Source of the DNA: Sva-07 sp963715825
GTDB lineage: Bacteria; Actinomycetota; Acidimicrobiia; Acidimicrobiales; Ilumatobacteraceae
Direction of reading: 5' to 3'
NCBI GenBank assembly: GCA_963715825.1
Contig: CAVQSI010000007.1
Span: forward strand, 62,001 to 126,000
Length of the DNA stretch: 64,000 nucleotides
The notes under the pieces were generated by a model that worked only from the letters and a program-made list of their open reading frames with translations, ran no database searches and was not told the origin of the DNA. A program made the position numbers and the translations under genes. Positions 7,778 to 18,980 of this stretch are shown here, one piece after another. How positions within the stretch are numbered: the stretch's first letter is position 1; each line of letters opens with the position of its first letter.

Positions 7778-9328
7778 GTGAGCACCGACGATCCGACCCC
7801 CGACCCATCGACGGAACCCGCACCGACGCCCGGCCCGGGCAGCCCGGCCGGAAGCGGACTCGCTGCGGAGAAGGCTCGCCGTCTCGCCCAACTCGACGAA
7901 CTCCGGGGCGCCGGCATCACTCCGTACCCGTATCGATTCGATCGCACGCACACCGTTGCAGATGTCCGCGACGGATGGGGCGACCTCGAAGCCGGCGTCG
8001 AAACCGACGACGCCGTGGCGGTGGCGGGACGGATCATGTTGCTGCGCGACTCGGGCAAGCTCGTGTTCGCCACGTTGCGCGACCGCTCCGGCGACGTCCA
8101 GCTCTTCATCTCCAAGGCGGTCGTCGGCGACGACGCGTTCGCGGCGATCAAACGGCTCGACCTCGGCGACTGGGTGGGCGTGCACGGCACCGTGATGACC
8201 ACTCGCAAGGGTGAGCTGTCGGTCAAGCCCGAGACCGTCGAGCTGCTGGCGAAGGCGGTGCGTCCGCTGCCCGACAAGTGGCACGGACTCAGCGACGTCG
8301 ACACCCGGTTCCGCCAGCGCTACGCCGATCTGATCGTCAATCCCGACGCGCAGCGGGCGTTCGAGATCCGTCACGAGATCATCGCCAGCTTCCGGCGCAC
8401 GCTGCACGAACGCGGGTTCATCGAAGTCGAGACCCCGGTGCTGCACGCCGAGGCCGGCGGCGCGCACGCGCGGCCGTTCACCACGCACCACAACACGCTC
8501 GACCTGCAGCTGTACCTGCGCATCGCGCTCGAGCTGCACCTCAAGCGGCTGATCGTCGGCGGGATGGAGCGCGTGTTCGAGATCGGACGGATCTTCCGCA
8601 ACGAGGGAATCTCCACCCGCCACAACCCCGAGTTCACGATGATGGAGCTCTACCAGGCGCTCGGCGACTGGAACGACATGATGGACATCAGCGAGGTGCT
8701 GATCACCCAGGCAGCGCGGGACGCGATCGGCACGACGGTGATCCCGATCCGTGACCAGGACATCGATCTCGCCGAACCGTGGCCGCGGGTGCGGATGGTC
8801 GATGCGGTGTCGGACAAGGTCGGCCGCACCGTGCACCCGAGCCAGCCGGTCGACGAGCTGCGGGCGCTCGCGGAGGAGCACGGCATTCGCTGGGAGGAAC
8901 GCTGGGGCGGCGGCAAGCTGGTCGAGGAACTGTTCGAGGCGTTGTGCGAGGCCGACATCGTGCGCCCCACGTTCGTGACCGGCCATCCCACCGAGATCTC
9001 GCCGCTGGCACGTGTCGACCGTGACGATCCGTGGCTCACCGAGCGGTTCGAGATCTTCGTGGATTCCCGCGAGCTGGCCAACGGCTACTCGGAGCTGAAC
9101 GATCCCGTCGAGCAGCGGGCACGGTTCGACGACGAGCAGGCCGCGAAGGACGCCGGCGACCACGAGGCGGGTTCGGTCGACGAGGACTACATCCGGGCGC
9201 TCGAGTACGGCATGCCACCCACCGGAGGGTTGGGCATCGGCATGGACCGTGTGGCCATGCTGTTGGCAGGGGTCGACTCGATCAAAGAAGTGATCCTGTT
9301 CCCGACACTGCGACCGGAGGTTTGGTAG
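7778..9328 (+). CDS. lysS: Lysyl-tRNA synthetase, class II
   Basis: Charges tRNA-Lys in the cytoplasm. The protein has a Pro/Thr-rich N-terminal extension of about 28 residues, an OB-fold anticodon-binding domain (AVAGRIMLLRDSGKLVFATL), and the class II catalytic core. Motif 2 is seen in FEIGRIFRNEGISTRHNPEFTMME in two adjacent segments, and motif 3 in PPTGGLGIGMDRVAML near the end. Length (516) is normal for the family. Start is GTG at 7778; a TACCGT element lies 9 bases upstream. dapD follows with no gap, so lysine synthesis and lysine use are linked in one transcript. Confidence 0.96.
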   Translation: MSTDDPTPDPSTEPAPTPGPGSPAGSGLAAEKARRLAQLDELRGAGITPYPYRFDRTHTVADVRDGWGDLEAGVETDDAVAVAGRIMLLRDSGKLVFATLRDRSGDVQLFISKAVVGDDAFAAIKRLDLGDWVGVHGTVMTTRKGELSVKPETVELLAKAVRPLPDKWHGLSDVDTRFRQRYADLIVNPDAQRAFEIRHEIIASFRRTLHERGFIEVETPVLHAEAGGAHARPFTTHHNTLDLQLYLRIALELHLKRLIVGGMERVFEIGRIFRNEGISTRHNPEFTMMELYQALGDWNDMMDISEVLITQAARDAIGTTVIPIRDQDIDLAEPWPRVRMVDAVSDKVGRTVHPSQPVDELRALAEEHGIRWEERWGGGKLVEELFEALCEADIVRPTFVTGHPTEISPLARVDRDDPWLTERFEIFVDSRELANGYSELNDPVEQRARFDDEQAAKDAGDHEAGSVDEDYIRALEYGMPPTGGLGIGMDRVAMLLAGVDSIKEVILFPTLRPEVW

Positions 9329-10267
9329 ATGGCACGGATGGCATGGGGCGCTGGCCTCGCAACGATCGCTGCGGACGGCTCGGTACTCGACACCTGGTTC
9401 CGCTGGCTGGGATGGGGCGAGTACGGCGACGACGACTGCCCGACCGACGACATCGAGGCGCAGCTCGGGATGCGCGACACCACCGACGACGTCCGCAACG
9501 TCACGATCCGGCCGGTCCGGTTGACGATCGACGTGGACGAACCGCCGGCCTCGGCGTCCGATGCGTACCTGCGGCTGCATCTCCTCTCGCACCGTCTGGC
9601 GGCGCCGCGAACGATCAACATGGACGGCACGTTCGGGGCGTTGAACAACGTCGCGTGGACGAGCATCGGCCCCGTTGCCGTGTCCGAGATCGACGACGTT
9701 CGCATGAAGCTGCGCACGGAGGGCCGTGTGATCACCGTGCACGGCCTCGACAAGTTCCCGCGGATGACCGACTACGTCATCCCGTCGGGCGTGCGCATCG
9801 CCGACGCCGACCGCGTGCGCCTCGGGGCACATCTGGCCGAGGGCACCACGGTGATGCACGAGGGGTTCTGCAACTTCAACGCCGGCACACTGGGCGTCTC
9901 GATGGTCGAGGGGCGGATCTCGGCCGGCGTGGTCGTCGGCAACGGCAGCGACATCGGGGGCGGTGCCTCGATCCAGGGCACGCTGTCGGGTGGCGGCACC
10001 GAGCAGATCACGATCGGCGAGCGGTGCCTGCTCGGCGCGAACGCCGGCATCGGCATCAGCCTCGGCGACGACTGCGTCGTCGAAGCCGGGTTGTACGTCA
10101 CGGCGAGCACGCCCGTGCTCACGCCGCAGGGCGTGGTGAAGGCCCGCGAGCTGTCGGGCCAGGACCGGATGATGTTCATCCGCGACGGCCAGAGCGGCAA
10201 GGTCGTCGCCCGCGCCCGCCTCGGCAGCTGGGGCGCCCTCAACGACGAACTCCACACCGGCCAGTAG
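9329..10267 (+). CDS. dapD: Tetrahydrodipicolinate N-succinyltransferase, actinobacterial type
   Basis: DapD succinylates tetrahydrodipicolinate in the lysine/diaminopimelate pathway. The 312-residue protein has the long N-terminal domain of the actinobacterial group and a left-handed beta-helix of hexapeptide repeats from about residue 150 (GVRIADADRVRLGAHLAEG, SAGVVVGNGSDIGGGASIQG, CLLGANAGIGISLGD). Near the C-terminus is YVTASTPVLTPQGV. ATG begins immediately after the lysS stop codon. The product feeds both lysine and the peptidoglycan cross-link. Confidence 0.93.
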   Translation: MARMAWGAGLATIAADGSVLDTWFRWLGWGEYGDDDCPTDDIEAQLGMRDTTDDVRNVTIRPVRLTIDVDEPPASASDAYLRLHLLSHRLAAPRTINMDGTFGALNNVAWTSIGPVAVSEIDDVRMKLRTEGRVITVHGLDKFPRMTDYVIPSGVRIADADRVRLGAHLAEGTTVMHEGFCNFNAGTLGVSMVEGRISAGVVVGNGSDIGGGASIQGTLSGGGTEQITIGERCLLGANAGIGISLGDDCVVEAGLYVTASTPVLTPQGVVKARELSGQDRMMFIRDGQSGKVVARARLGSWGALNDELHTGQ

Positions 10268-10284
10268 TCGGTAGCGTTCCCTCG

Positions 10285-11329
10285 ATGGGGAAGGCCGACG
10301 AGTTCGGGGCGCCGGTCGAGATCGAAGCCGGCGGTCGGGCCGTGGCGATCACCAATCCCGACAAGGTGATGTTCCCGTCGGTCGGGCCGGCGAAGGAGCC
10401 CCGCACCAAACTCGACCTGGCCCGCTACTACGTGTCCGTCAGCGACGCGTTGATGCCCACGGTTCGCGATCGGCCCGTGCTCTTGGAGCGGTACCCGAAC
10501 GGGGTGCGTGAGAAGTCGTTCTTCCAGAAACGGATCCCCGACTCGGCGCCAGACTGGCTTGCGACCACCACCGTCGAGACCATCAACGGCACGCCGTCAC
10601 GAGCGTTGGTGATCGCAGATCTGGCACACGTGCTGTGGGCGGCGAACATGGGCGTACTCGGGTTGCACGTGTGGCCGTTCCGGGCGTCGACGCCGGAGGA
10701 TCACGACGAGATGCGCATCGACCTCGACCCCTCCCCCGGCGTCACGTTCGACATGGTCCGCGAGTCGGCCGGACACGTCCGCGACCTGTTGGCCGAGCTG
10801 GGGATGATCGGGTTCCCGAAGACGACCGGCAGCAAGGGCATCCACGTGTATGTGCGCGTCGAGCCGGGTTGGGATTCGTTCGCGGTCCGCGGCGCGGTCG
10901 TGGCCCTCGGCCGCGAACTCGCCCACCGCCACCCCGACCTGATCACCGACAAGTGGTGGAAGGAGGAGCGCAGCACCCGGGTGTTCGTCGACTTCAACCA
11001 GAACGCGCCCGCACAAGAACATGTTCGGCGCCTGGGGCGTGCGGCCACGTGTCGGCGCGCAGGTGTCGACGCCGTTCGGCTGGGACGAGCTCGACTCGAT
11101 CGACCCGGAGGCGATGACGATCGACACCGTGCCGGCCCGGCTCGCCGAACGCGGCGATCCGTGGGCGTTGATGGACGACGCCCCGTGTTCGATCGTGCCC
11201 CTCGTCGAACGCTTCGCCGCCGACCTCGCGGACGGGATCCCCGACGCGCCGTGGCCTCCGGTGTACCCGAAGATGCCGAACGAGGCACCCAGGGTGCAGC
11301 CGAGCCGGGCCCGTCAGACCGAGCGCTGA
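10285..11329 (+). CDS. LigD-type primase-polymerase domain protein, frameshifted in this sequence
   Basis: After correction this is a 347-residue stand-alone polymerase of the LigD PolDom/Prim-PolC family, used in end joining or gap filling. The catalytic residues are visible: the metal-binding DEMRIDLDPSPG, the GSKGIHVYV histidine strand and the third acid in STRVFVDFNQNAP. The frame breaks at CCC 11008-11010. Deleting one C gives HKNMFGAWGVRPRVGAQVSTP, the conserved continuation, and then runs on to TGA at 11329. No ligase or nuclease domain is attached. A TAGCGT hexamer ends 7 bases before the ATG. The 3' end overlaps the convergent EamA gene by 16 bases. Confidence 0.88.
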
Positions 11330-12252
11330 GCGCTGCGGCCGACCAGGACGAGTCCGCCCATGACCGCTGCGACGCCGAGCCAACCAACCCAGGGGATCAC
11401 CTCGTCGAGGACGGCGGCGGCGAGCAGCGCCGCCGTCAGCGGTTCGGCGAGGACCAGGGTCACGGCGGTTGCCGAGGTGAGTCGCCGCAGCCCGAGCCCG
11501 AAGAGCACGTAGGCGAGGCCGGTGGCGACCACGCCGAGGTACAGCGCCATGGCGAGGCCACCCGGGGTGCTCAACCAGCTCGGTGACTCGCCCTCGGACA
11601 GCGCGAGCACGACGAGCACGACGACCACGCCGATCGTGAACGGGATCGCCAACGCGGTGGTCGAGGCGAGCCCGCGCTCCATCGTCGCCTTCGAGGTGAC
11701 CGAGTAGGTGGCGTAACCGAAGCCGGCCGCGAGCGCTGCCAGCACGCCGAACTGGTCGACGCCGGTGCCGCCCGAGTCGACTGCGACGATCAAGACCGTG
11801 ACGCCGACGACCGTCACCAGTGTGCCGCGAAGCCAGGCGGCGGTCGGCCGGACCCGACGGAACACCCAGTCCAGTCCGGCGGCGAAGAACGGTCCGCTGG
11901 CGATGGCGACGACCGTTCCGATCGCGACACCCGCCCGGTCGACAGCCACGAAGAACAGCGGCGTGTAGATCGCGACGCCGCAGCCCCCGATCGCGAGGAG
12001 CGGACGCAGCGGCCCGAGCGACGCCGCCGACGGCAGCGGGTCGCGGCGACGATTCGCCACGACGACGATCCACAGCACGACGGAGCCGATCGTGATGCGG
12101 GCCGCGCCGACCGACAGCGAGCTGGCGGAGTCGGGCCCGAGTTCGCGGGCGGTGCCGCTGGTGCCGAACAGCACGGCCGCAAGGACGACGAAGACGACGG
12201 CGGCGACGGCGGGGCCGGGGGCGGTGGTGGGAGGGGTTGCGGGCGGCGGCAC
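11314..12252 (-). CDS. EamA/DMT-family transporter
   Basis: About 312 residues form ten hydrophobic helices in two repeats of the EamA domain; the sequences AALAAGFGYATYSVTSKATMERG and VVATGLAYVLFGLGLRRL mark the start and middle of the second repeat. Members of the drug/metabolite superfamily export amino acids, metabolites or drugs; the substrate is not predictable. GTG at 12252 lies four bases after the stop of the acyl-CoA dehydrogenase gene, so the two form an operon. The C-terminal coding region overlaps the convergent primase-polymerase gene. Confidence 0.85.
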   Translation of the reverse strand: MPPPATPPTTAPGPAVAAVVFVVLAAVLFGTSGTARELGPDSASSLSVGAARITIGSVVLWIVVVANRRRDPLPSAASLGPLRPLLAIGGCGVAIYTPLFFVAVDRAGVAIGTVVAIASGPFFAAGLDWVFRRVRPTAAWLRGTLVTVVGVTVLIVAVDSGGTGVDQFGVLAALAAGFGYATYSVTSKATMERGLASTTALAIPFTIGVVVVLVVLALSEGESPSWLSTPGGLAMALYLGVVATGLAYVLFGLGLRRLTSATAVTLVLAEPLTAALLAAAVLDEVIPWVGWLGVAAVMGGLVLVGRSAQRSV

Positions 12253-12256
12253 GGGC

Positions 12257-13348
12257 TCAGTCCGCTGTGGACACGATGCTGCGGAGCGTGGCGGCGCGGC
12301 CATCGGCGGTCTGGGCCTGGATGACGTAGAAATCGGCTTCGCGGGCGAGCCGCTGCGCCGGATGCGACAGATCCATGCCGCGGCCGCCGACCGCTGCGAG
12401 CAGTGCCGTCGTCGATCGACGGGCGAGGGCGAGGCACGCCGCCCGATGATCGCTCGCCTCGACGACGACGTCATCGCCGGCTGCGAGCGCGTCGATGAGT
12501 GCGTCGTCGGCGTCCCAGCGCCGGCGCAGTTCGGCAGCGAGCGCGACGGCTGCCGCGGCGACGCCAGGATCGTCAGCGTGGTCGCCGAGCAGGCGGTGGG
12601 CCCGCTCGGCCACACCGAGGACCGCCGGTTGGCCGAGTGATGCGTGACGACGGTCGGCGCGCCGCCACGCGTCCGCGGGCTCGACGGCGATCACGTGATC
12701 GTCCGTCACGGTGCAGCCGTCGAAGTCGAGTGCGACGGTCGCCGTCGCGCTGAAGACCGGGAGTTCCAGCGCGGTAGCCGTGACGCCGTGCGCCGGGTCG
12801 CCGGGCAGGAGCGCCCACACGAGTTCGCCGTCGGCCGTTTCGGCGGCGACGGAGAACCAGTCGGCAAGACCCCACGACGTCGCCCACGGCGCGTGGCCGT
12901 CGAAGCGCCACCCGCTGTCGATCCGGGTGGCCGAGATTGCGGGTGGGCCGCCTCGTCGGACGTGGGCGAACGCCGTTCCGGCGAGGCTGCGGCCGGCACA
13001 CAGGTCGGCGAGGTACGTGTCGACGAGCGCGTCGTTCGGCGACGACCGCAACGTTCGCACGACACCGTGGTGCTGCACCCACACGAAGAACGTCGCCCCG
13101 CAGCCGGAGCCGACGGCGGCCATCACGCGCCGCGCAGCGTGGGCGTCGAGGTCGAGGCCGCCGTGCGACGTCGGGCCCACCAGGCCGAACAGCCCGGCGT
13201 CGGCGAGCGCCGCCAGGTTCCGATCGGGAAGGTGATCGGACCGATCGACGGCTTGGGCGTTCGGGAACAGCACGTCGTCGGCGATGCGTCTGGCCGCGGC
13301 CACGGCATCGATCCCGGATGGGCTGAGTTCGTGGGACGACGACGTCAT
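12257..13348 (-). CDS. Acyl-CoA dehydrogenase family protein, divergent
   Basis: A 363-residue flavoprotein of the acyl-CoA dehydrogenase fold. The N-terminal helical part (ADAGLFGLVGPTSHGG), the beta-domain (GWRFDGHAPWATSWGLADWFSV) and a C-terminal helical bundle (GGRGMDLSHPAQRLAREADFYVIQ) can be followed. The usual catalytic glutamate is not obvious and the chain is slightly short, so it may act on a non-standard substrate or resemble flavin monooxygenases of the same fold. A CAGACT hexamer ends 6 bases before the ATG. The EamA exporter follows in the same operon. Confidence 0.8.
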   Translation of the reverse strand: MTSSSHELSPSGIDAVAAARRIADDVLFPNAQAVDRSDHLPDRNLAALADAGLFGLVGPTSHGGLDLDAHAARRVMAAVGSGCGATFFVWVQHHGVVRTLRSSPNDALVDTYLADLCAGRSLAGTAFAHVRRGGPPAISATRIDSGWRFDGHAPWATSWGLADWFSVAAETADGELVWALLPGDPAHGVTATALELPVFSATATVALDFDGCTVTDDHVIAVEPADAWRRADRRHASLGQPAVLGVAERAHRLLGDHADDPGVAAAAVALAAELRRRWDADDALIDALAAGDDVVVEASDHRAACLALARRSTTALLAAVGGRGMDLSHPAQRLAREADFYVIQAQTADGRAATLRSIVSTAD

Positions 13349-13435
13349 GTCGGCAGTCTGACGGCTTCGGTGCCCGCTCCCCCACCGGGAATGTCATGAG
13401 GGAATATCGTTGCGCCCGCAACTGTTCTGGAGAGC

Positions 13436-14152
13436 ATGAACGCAACTCCCACCATCGACGTGCGGCGGGCGAGCGACCGGCCGCACACCAAGATCGGCTG
13501 GCTCGACTCGAAGCACTCGTTCAGCTTCGGCCGCCACTACGACCCGACCAACACCGGCCACGGCCTGCTGCTCGTCAACAACGACGACATCGTGAGCGGC
13601 GGTTCCGGCTTCGACACGCATCCTCACCGTGACATGGAGATCGTCACCTGGGTGCTGTCCGGCGAGCTCGAACACAAGGACTCCGAACGCAACCGCGGCG
13701 TGCTCTACCCGGGCCTCGCCCAGCGGATGTCGGCGGGCACGGGCATCTGGCACAGCGAGATGAACAACTCCGGCAGCGACGACGTGCACTTCGTGCAGAT
13801 GTGGGTGCCGCCGGACACCGAGTCGATCGACCCCGGCTACGAACAGCTCGACATCAACGCCGAACTCGACCGCGGCGGCTTGGTGCCGATCGCCTCGGGC
13901 AAGGGCCACGACGCCGCCATCTCGATCCGCCAGCGTGGCGCCGTGCTGTGGGGCGGACGGCTCGGCGCCGGCGAGGCAGTCGTTGTTCCTGACGACCGCC
14001 ACGTGCACGTGTTCGTGCCCCGCGGGTCGGCGCAGCTCGACGGCGCGGGCGCGCTCTCGACCGGGGACGCCGTGCGGCTCACCGGGGCCGGATCACCGAC
14101 GCTCACCGCAGGCTCCGACGGTGCCGAGGTGCTGATCTGGGCGACCGCATGA
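13436..14152 (+). CDS. Pirin family protein (YhhW-type bicupin)
   Basis: The 238-residue bicupin opens with the pirin signature around KHSFSFGRHYDPTNTG and holds the metal ligands in HPHRDMEIVTWVLSGELEHKDS (in two parts) and further along WHSEMNNS. The C-terminal cupin is shorter and less conserved. Some members are quercetin dioxygenases, others redox-sensing regulators; the role here is open. The ATG has a weak ribosome binding site (CTGGAGAG), with a short TTGCG/CGCAA stem in the leader. Spacing of 12 bases to the nitroreductase suggests some co-expression. Confidence 0.88.
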   Translation: MNATPTIDVRRASDRPHTKIGWLDSKHSFSFGRHYDPTNTGHGLLLVNNDDIVSGGSGFDTHPHRDMEIVTWVLSGELEHKDSERNRGVLYPGLAQRMSAGTGIWHSEMNNSGSDDVHFVQMWVPPDTESIDPGYEQLDINAELDRGGLVPIASGKGHDAAISIRQRGAVLWGGRLGAGEAVVVPDDRHVHVFVPRGSAQLDGAGALSTGDAVRLTGAGSPTLTAGSDGAEVLIWATA

Positions 14153-14164
14153 CATCCTGACGAC

Positions 14165-14752
14165 ATGGCCATGACGGAGCACGACGATCGAGCCCGGTTC
14201 GAGGAGTTCTCCGCCTTGGCGCGCTCGCGGCGGACGTCGATGATCGTCCACCAGAACGCCGAGGTGCCGCTCGACGTCATCGCCGAGCTGTGTGGGCTGG
14301 CCACCTGGGCGCCGAACCACAAGAAGACGTGGCCGTGGCGTTTCGCCGTGTTCACCGGCGAGGGTCGGGCCCGGCTCGGCGACACGATGGCCGCCGACAT
14401 GGAGCGGGTGGGATTCGGCGACGAGACGAAGCGAGCCAAGACCCGCACCAAGTATCTGCGGACCCCGGCGACGCTGGTGGTCGGCTGCGCTCCACACGAC
14501 GACGAGATGCTGCACGACGAGAACCGCGACGCGGTGGCGGCCGGCATCCAGAACCTGCTGCTCGGCGCCACCACGCTCGGACTCGCCAGCTTCTGGTCGA
14601 CCCCGGCGCTCACCCGGCCACCGGCCGTGCTGGAACTGTGCGACTTCGAGCCCGACGACCGCCTCGTCGGCGTGATCTATCTCGGCTGGGCGGCGCAGAG
14701 CTGCCCCGCCCCCGAACGCCCCCAACTCCCGATCACCCACATCACCGCCTAG
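14165..14752 (+). CDS. Nitroreductase family protein
   Basis: A 195-residue FMN-dependent NAD(P)H oxidoreductase. The N-terminal SRRTSMIVHQNAEVPLDVI is the flavin phosphate-binding start of the family, ATWAPNHKKTWPWRFAVF the following strand, and the central AAGIQNLLLGATTLGLASFW the hallmark dimer helix. Natural substrates are often quinones or nitro compounds and cannot be assigned. A CATCCT hexamer ends 6 bases before the ATG, so it may have its own promoter as well as readthrough from pirin. Confidence 0.88.
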   Translation: MAMTEHDDRARFEEFSALARSRRTSMIVHQNAEVPLDVIAELCGLATWAPNHKKTWPWRFAVFTGEGRARLGDTMAADMERVGFGDETKRAKTRTKYLRTPATLVVGCAPHDDEMLHDENRDAVAAGIQNLLLGATTLGLASFWSTPALTRPPAVLELCDFEPDDRLVGVIYLGWAAQSCPAPERPQLPITHITA

Positions 14753-14813
14753 ACCACGTTTGCGTTGCACTTCGGGTGGACCGGGTCACCGGAATGTGCG
14801 CACAAACGTGGTC
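14752..14813. terminator. Long hairpin after the nitroreductase, possible terminator
   Basis: GACCACGTTTG (14752-14762) pairs perfectly with CAAACGTGGTC (14803-14813), and the inner sequence forms further imperfect pairs including GGTG/CACC. The sequence after the 3' arm is GGTTTTCG, a short T-run on the plus strand. Position between two same-strand genes fits a terminator. The AAACGTG core recurs in another intergenic palindrome at 62634, so it could instead be a dispersed element. Confidence 0.5.
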
Positions 14814-14853
14814 GGTTTTCGCCGATCGGGTTCGTCGCGGCGACAATGAGGCG

Positions 14854-15462
14854 GTGAGCAGCCAGCAGACGATCGTGACGCTCGACGTCGAAGGTGTGCT
14901 GGTGCCCGAGATCTGGATCGCCGTCGCGGAACGCACCGGTATCGAAGGGCTGCGCCGCACGACTCGCGACGAGCCCGACTACGACGTGCTGATGCGGTAC
15001 CGGCTCGACCTGCTCGCCCAGCACGGGCTCACGATGTCGCTGATCGAGGACGTGATCGCCGGGCTCGAACCACTCGACGGCGCCCGGGCATTCCTCGACG
15101 AGTTGCGTTCCGAAACGCAGGTGGTCCTGCTGTCGGACACCTTCGAGCAGTTCGCCCGACCACTGATGCAGCAGCTCGGTTGGCCGACGGTGCTGTGCCA
15201 TCGCCTCGTTGTCGCCGGCGACCGCATCGTCGACTACCAGTTGCGCCAGCCGAACCAGAAGCAGCACGCCGTCGAGGCGCTCCGGGCCCTCAACTACCGG
15301 GTGATCGCCGCTGGCGACAGCTACAACGACACCACGATGCTCGGCGCCGCTGACCACGGCTACCTGTTCCACGCACCGGCGAACGTCATCGCCGAGTTCC
15401 CGCAGTTCCCGGCGCTCGACACCTACGACGACCTCCGCGCCGCCATCGGCGCCCATCTCTGA
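14854..15462 (+). CDS. thrH: ThrH: phosphoserine phosphatase / homoserine phosphotransferase
   Basis: The 202-residue HAD-superfamily enzyme matches ThrH along its whole length: DVEGVLVPEIWIAVAERTG at the nucleophile loop, TTRDEPDYDVLM, then VVLLSDTFEQFARPLM, LCHRLVV, YQLRQPNQK and AAGDSYNDTTML near the end. ThrH removes phosphate from phosphoserine and can pass it to homoserine, linking serine and threonine synthesis. The GTG at 14854 lies 6 bases after a GACAAT hexamer. Confidence 0.93.
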   Translation: MSSQQTIVTLDVEGVLVPEIWIAVAERTGIEGLRRTTRDEPDYDVLMRYRLDLLAQHGLTMSLIEDVIAGLEPLDGARAFLDELRSETQVVLLSDTFEQFARPLMQQLGWPTVLCHRLVVAGDRIVDYQLRQPNQKQHAVEALRALNYRVIAAGDSYNDTTMLGAADHGYLFHAPANVIAEFPQFPALDTYDDLRAAIGAHL

Positions 15463-15708
15463 GGTTCCGAGACGCCTGCTGCGTTTCCGAACGGATCTCG
15501 TTGCAACTGCCGCGACCAGATCCGTCGAGAACTGCATGCGCACCGGCGCCCAACGCCGCTTCGATGCGATGGTGTCGATCTTCCGTCGCTCGGTGCCTGT
15601 CGCCAGACCTGGTCGACGAATTCGATGTCGAGGAACCGCCCCGCATCACCCGGGCCCGCGTCGCCGCACTCCGTCCTGCTGCCTGACTCGGCCGCCTACG
15701 CTCGCCGC

Positions 15709-15933
15709 ATGACGCACGACCCGCTCGACCCGGACGACGTCATCGGACCCGACGGCAGCGCCTCGACCGAGCAGGTCGAGTACGGCGAGGCCACCCACAG
15801 CGTGCTCACCCCGATGGGTCAGGTCGAGAGCTACGGAGCGTTCGCTCGTGGGCTCGGAGCCCGACGGATCAAGGCCGCCGCCACGATCATCCTGCTCGCC
15901 GGCATCGTCGTGCTCGTCGTCGCCGAACTCTGA
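15709..15933 (+). CDS. Small single-pass membrane protein, 74 residues, unknown
   Basis: I do not recognise the family. The first 55 residues are acidic and soluble (DPLDPDDVIGPDGSASTEQVE), then a C-terminal helix AAATIILLAGIVVLVVAEL spans the membrane, giving a tail-anchored topology. A TACGCT hexamer ends exactly 6 bases before the ATG, and codon use matches the neighbours, which supports it as a real gene. The 246 bases upstream, to thrH, contain nothing I can identify. Confidence 0.65.
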   Translation: MTHDPLDPDDVIGPDGSASTEQVEYGEATHSVLTPMGQVESYGAFARGLGARRIKAAATIILLAGIVVLVVAEL

Positions 15934-15937
15934 GCGC

Positions 15938-17319
15938 TCAGTTCGTCGAACCCTCGTACTGCTCGACACCGCGCAACACCACCGGCAGGAGCAGCCCGAC
16001 CAGCACCAGCACACTGCCGCTCACGAAGATCGCCGACCTGACGCCGTACTGGTTGGCCAGCAGACCACCGGCGAGCGCCCCGAACGGCATGCCCAGGTAC
16101 ACCAGGAACCGGTAGCTGGCGCCGACGCGGCCGAGCATCTCGTCGGGGATCAACCGCTGACGCAGCGCCAGCGTCAAGACGTTCCACACCATCACCGAAC
16201 CGAGCGACACCGCCGACAGCGCACCGACCAGGATCGGCGACGACGTCAACGCCATCAACCACGTCGACGCGCCGGACCCGACCACTGCGATCGGGAGCGT
16301 TCGCCGGAGCGGGAACCGCTTGAAACGCGGTGCGATCAACGAGCCGGCGATGCCGCCCAGCGCACCGGGCACGAGCAGCACGCCGTACCCGAAGTCGGAC
16401 AACTCGAGCGTGTCGGTCGCGAAGATCACGAACACCGCGTTGCCGATGAACGATGCCGTGCCGAGCGCGGTCGACACCAACGCCAGCGTGCGCAGCAGGC
16501 GGTGGTTCCACAGCCAGCGGATCCCCTCCGCCAAGCTCTCGCGCATCGTCGGCTGCTCGACGCTCGATGCCGCAGCAGTCGCAGCCTGAGCCGGGCGATA
16601 GCTCCCGCTCATGAAGCCCATCACCAGCGCTGCGCCGGCGAAGGTCACCGCGTCGACACCGAACGGCACGGCGATCGCCAAGCCGAACAGCAGCCCACCG
16701 AGTGGCGGGCCGACGAGGTCGTTCATCGCCAACTCGGTCGAACCGAGCCGTCCGATGGCACGTTCGAGGTCGGGTCCGTCGACGGTCGCCGGCACCATTG
16801 CCATGCTGGAGCTGTCGACGACCGCTTCGGCCGATGCAAGCAGTGCCGCGACGACGTAGATGATCACGATCGAGGTCTGATCGAACGCGATCGCAGCCAC
16901 GAGCACCGCCATCACCGCAGCCCGGGCCATGTCGAGCCGCATCCGCAGCAGGCGGCGATCGAACCGGTCGGCCCACGCACCGCCCGGCAGGATGAAGAAC
17001 AGCCACGGCAACCGCTGAGCAACGACGACGCCAGCGATCAAGCGGGGATCGGACGTGACCGACGTGGCGAGCAACGGCATCGCCACCAGCCGGAGCCCGT
17101 CGCCGAGGTTCGAGAGTGCGGTCGCGGCCCACAGCAGCCGGAAGTTGCGCGGCAACGGCGTGCCGAACCGACCGCGCCGGGTGGCCGTGCGCACCTCCGC
17201 CGGCGCTGGTCGTTCGAGCCCGCCCGTGTCGACGCCGAGCGCTTCGAGCGCCTGGTCGATCTCGTCGAGCGGTGTCGACGCGACGTCTGAGCCGTCTCGC
17301 GCCACGGAGCTCGGGTCGG

Positions 17320-17323
<4 letters not shown>
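15938..17323 (-). CDS. MFS transporter, EntS-like
   Basis: A 461-residue major facilitator with a long cytoplasmic N-terminus of about 60 residues and twelve predicted helices. The sequences NFRLLWAATALSNLGDGL, PWLFFILPGGAWADRFDRR and LVGPPLGGLLFGL are typical of the enterobactin-exporter-like MFS branch. Its GTG overlaps the stop codon of the mutase gene as GTGA, so it is translationally coupled to that enzyme. The substrate is unknown; the coupling hints at an organic acid or CoA-pathway intermediate, which is only inference. Confidence 0.85.
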
Positions 17324-18904
<1,581 letters not shown>

Positions 18905-18980
18905 GGCGCCGATCGTATTCCAGGCCGAGCGACGCCACCTGATCCCGGTGCCGGAACGCCGGGAGTGCCACGATGACGGC

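Noticed and set aside
15463..15708. A gene in the gap after thrH
   Set aside because: Open frames on both strands here are short, have no start signals and no recognisable pattern.
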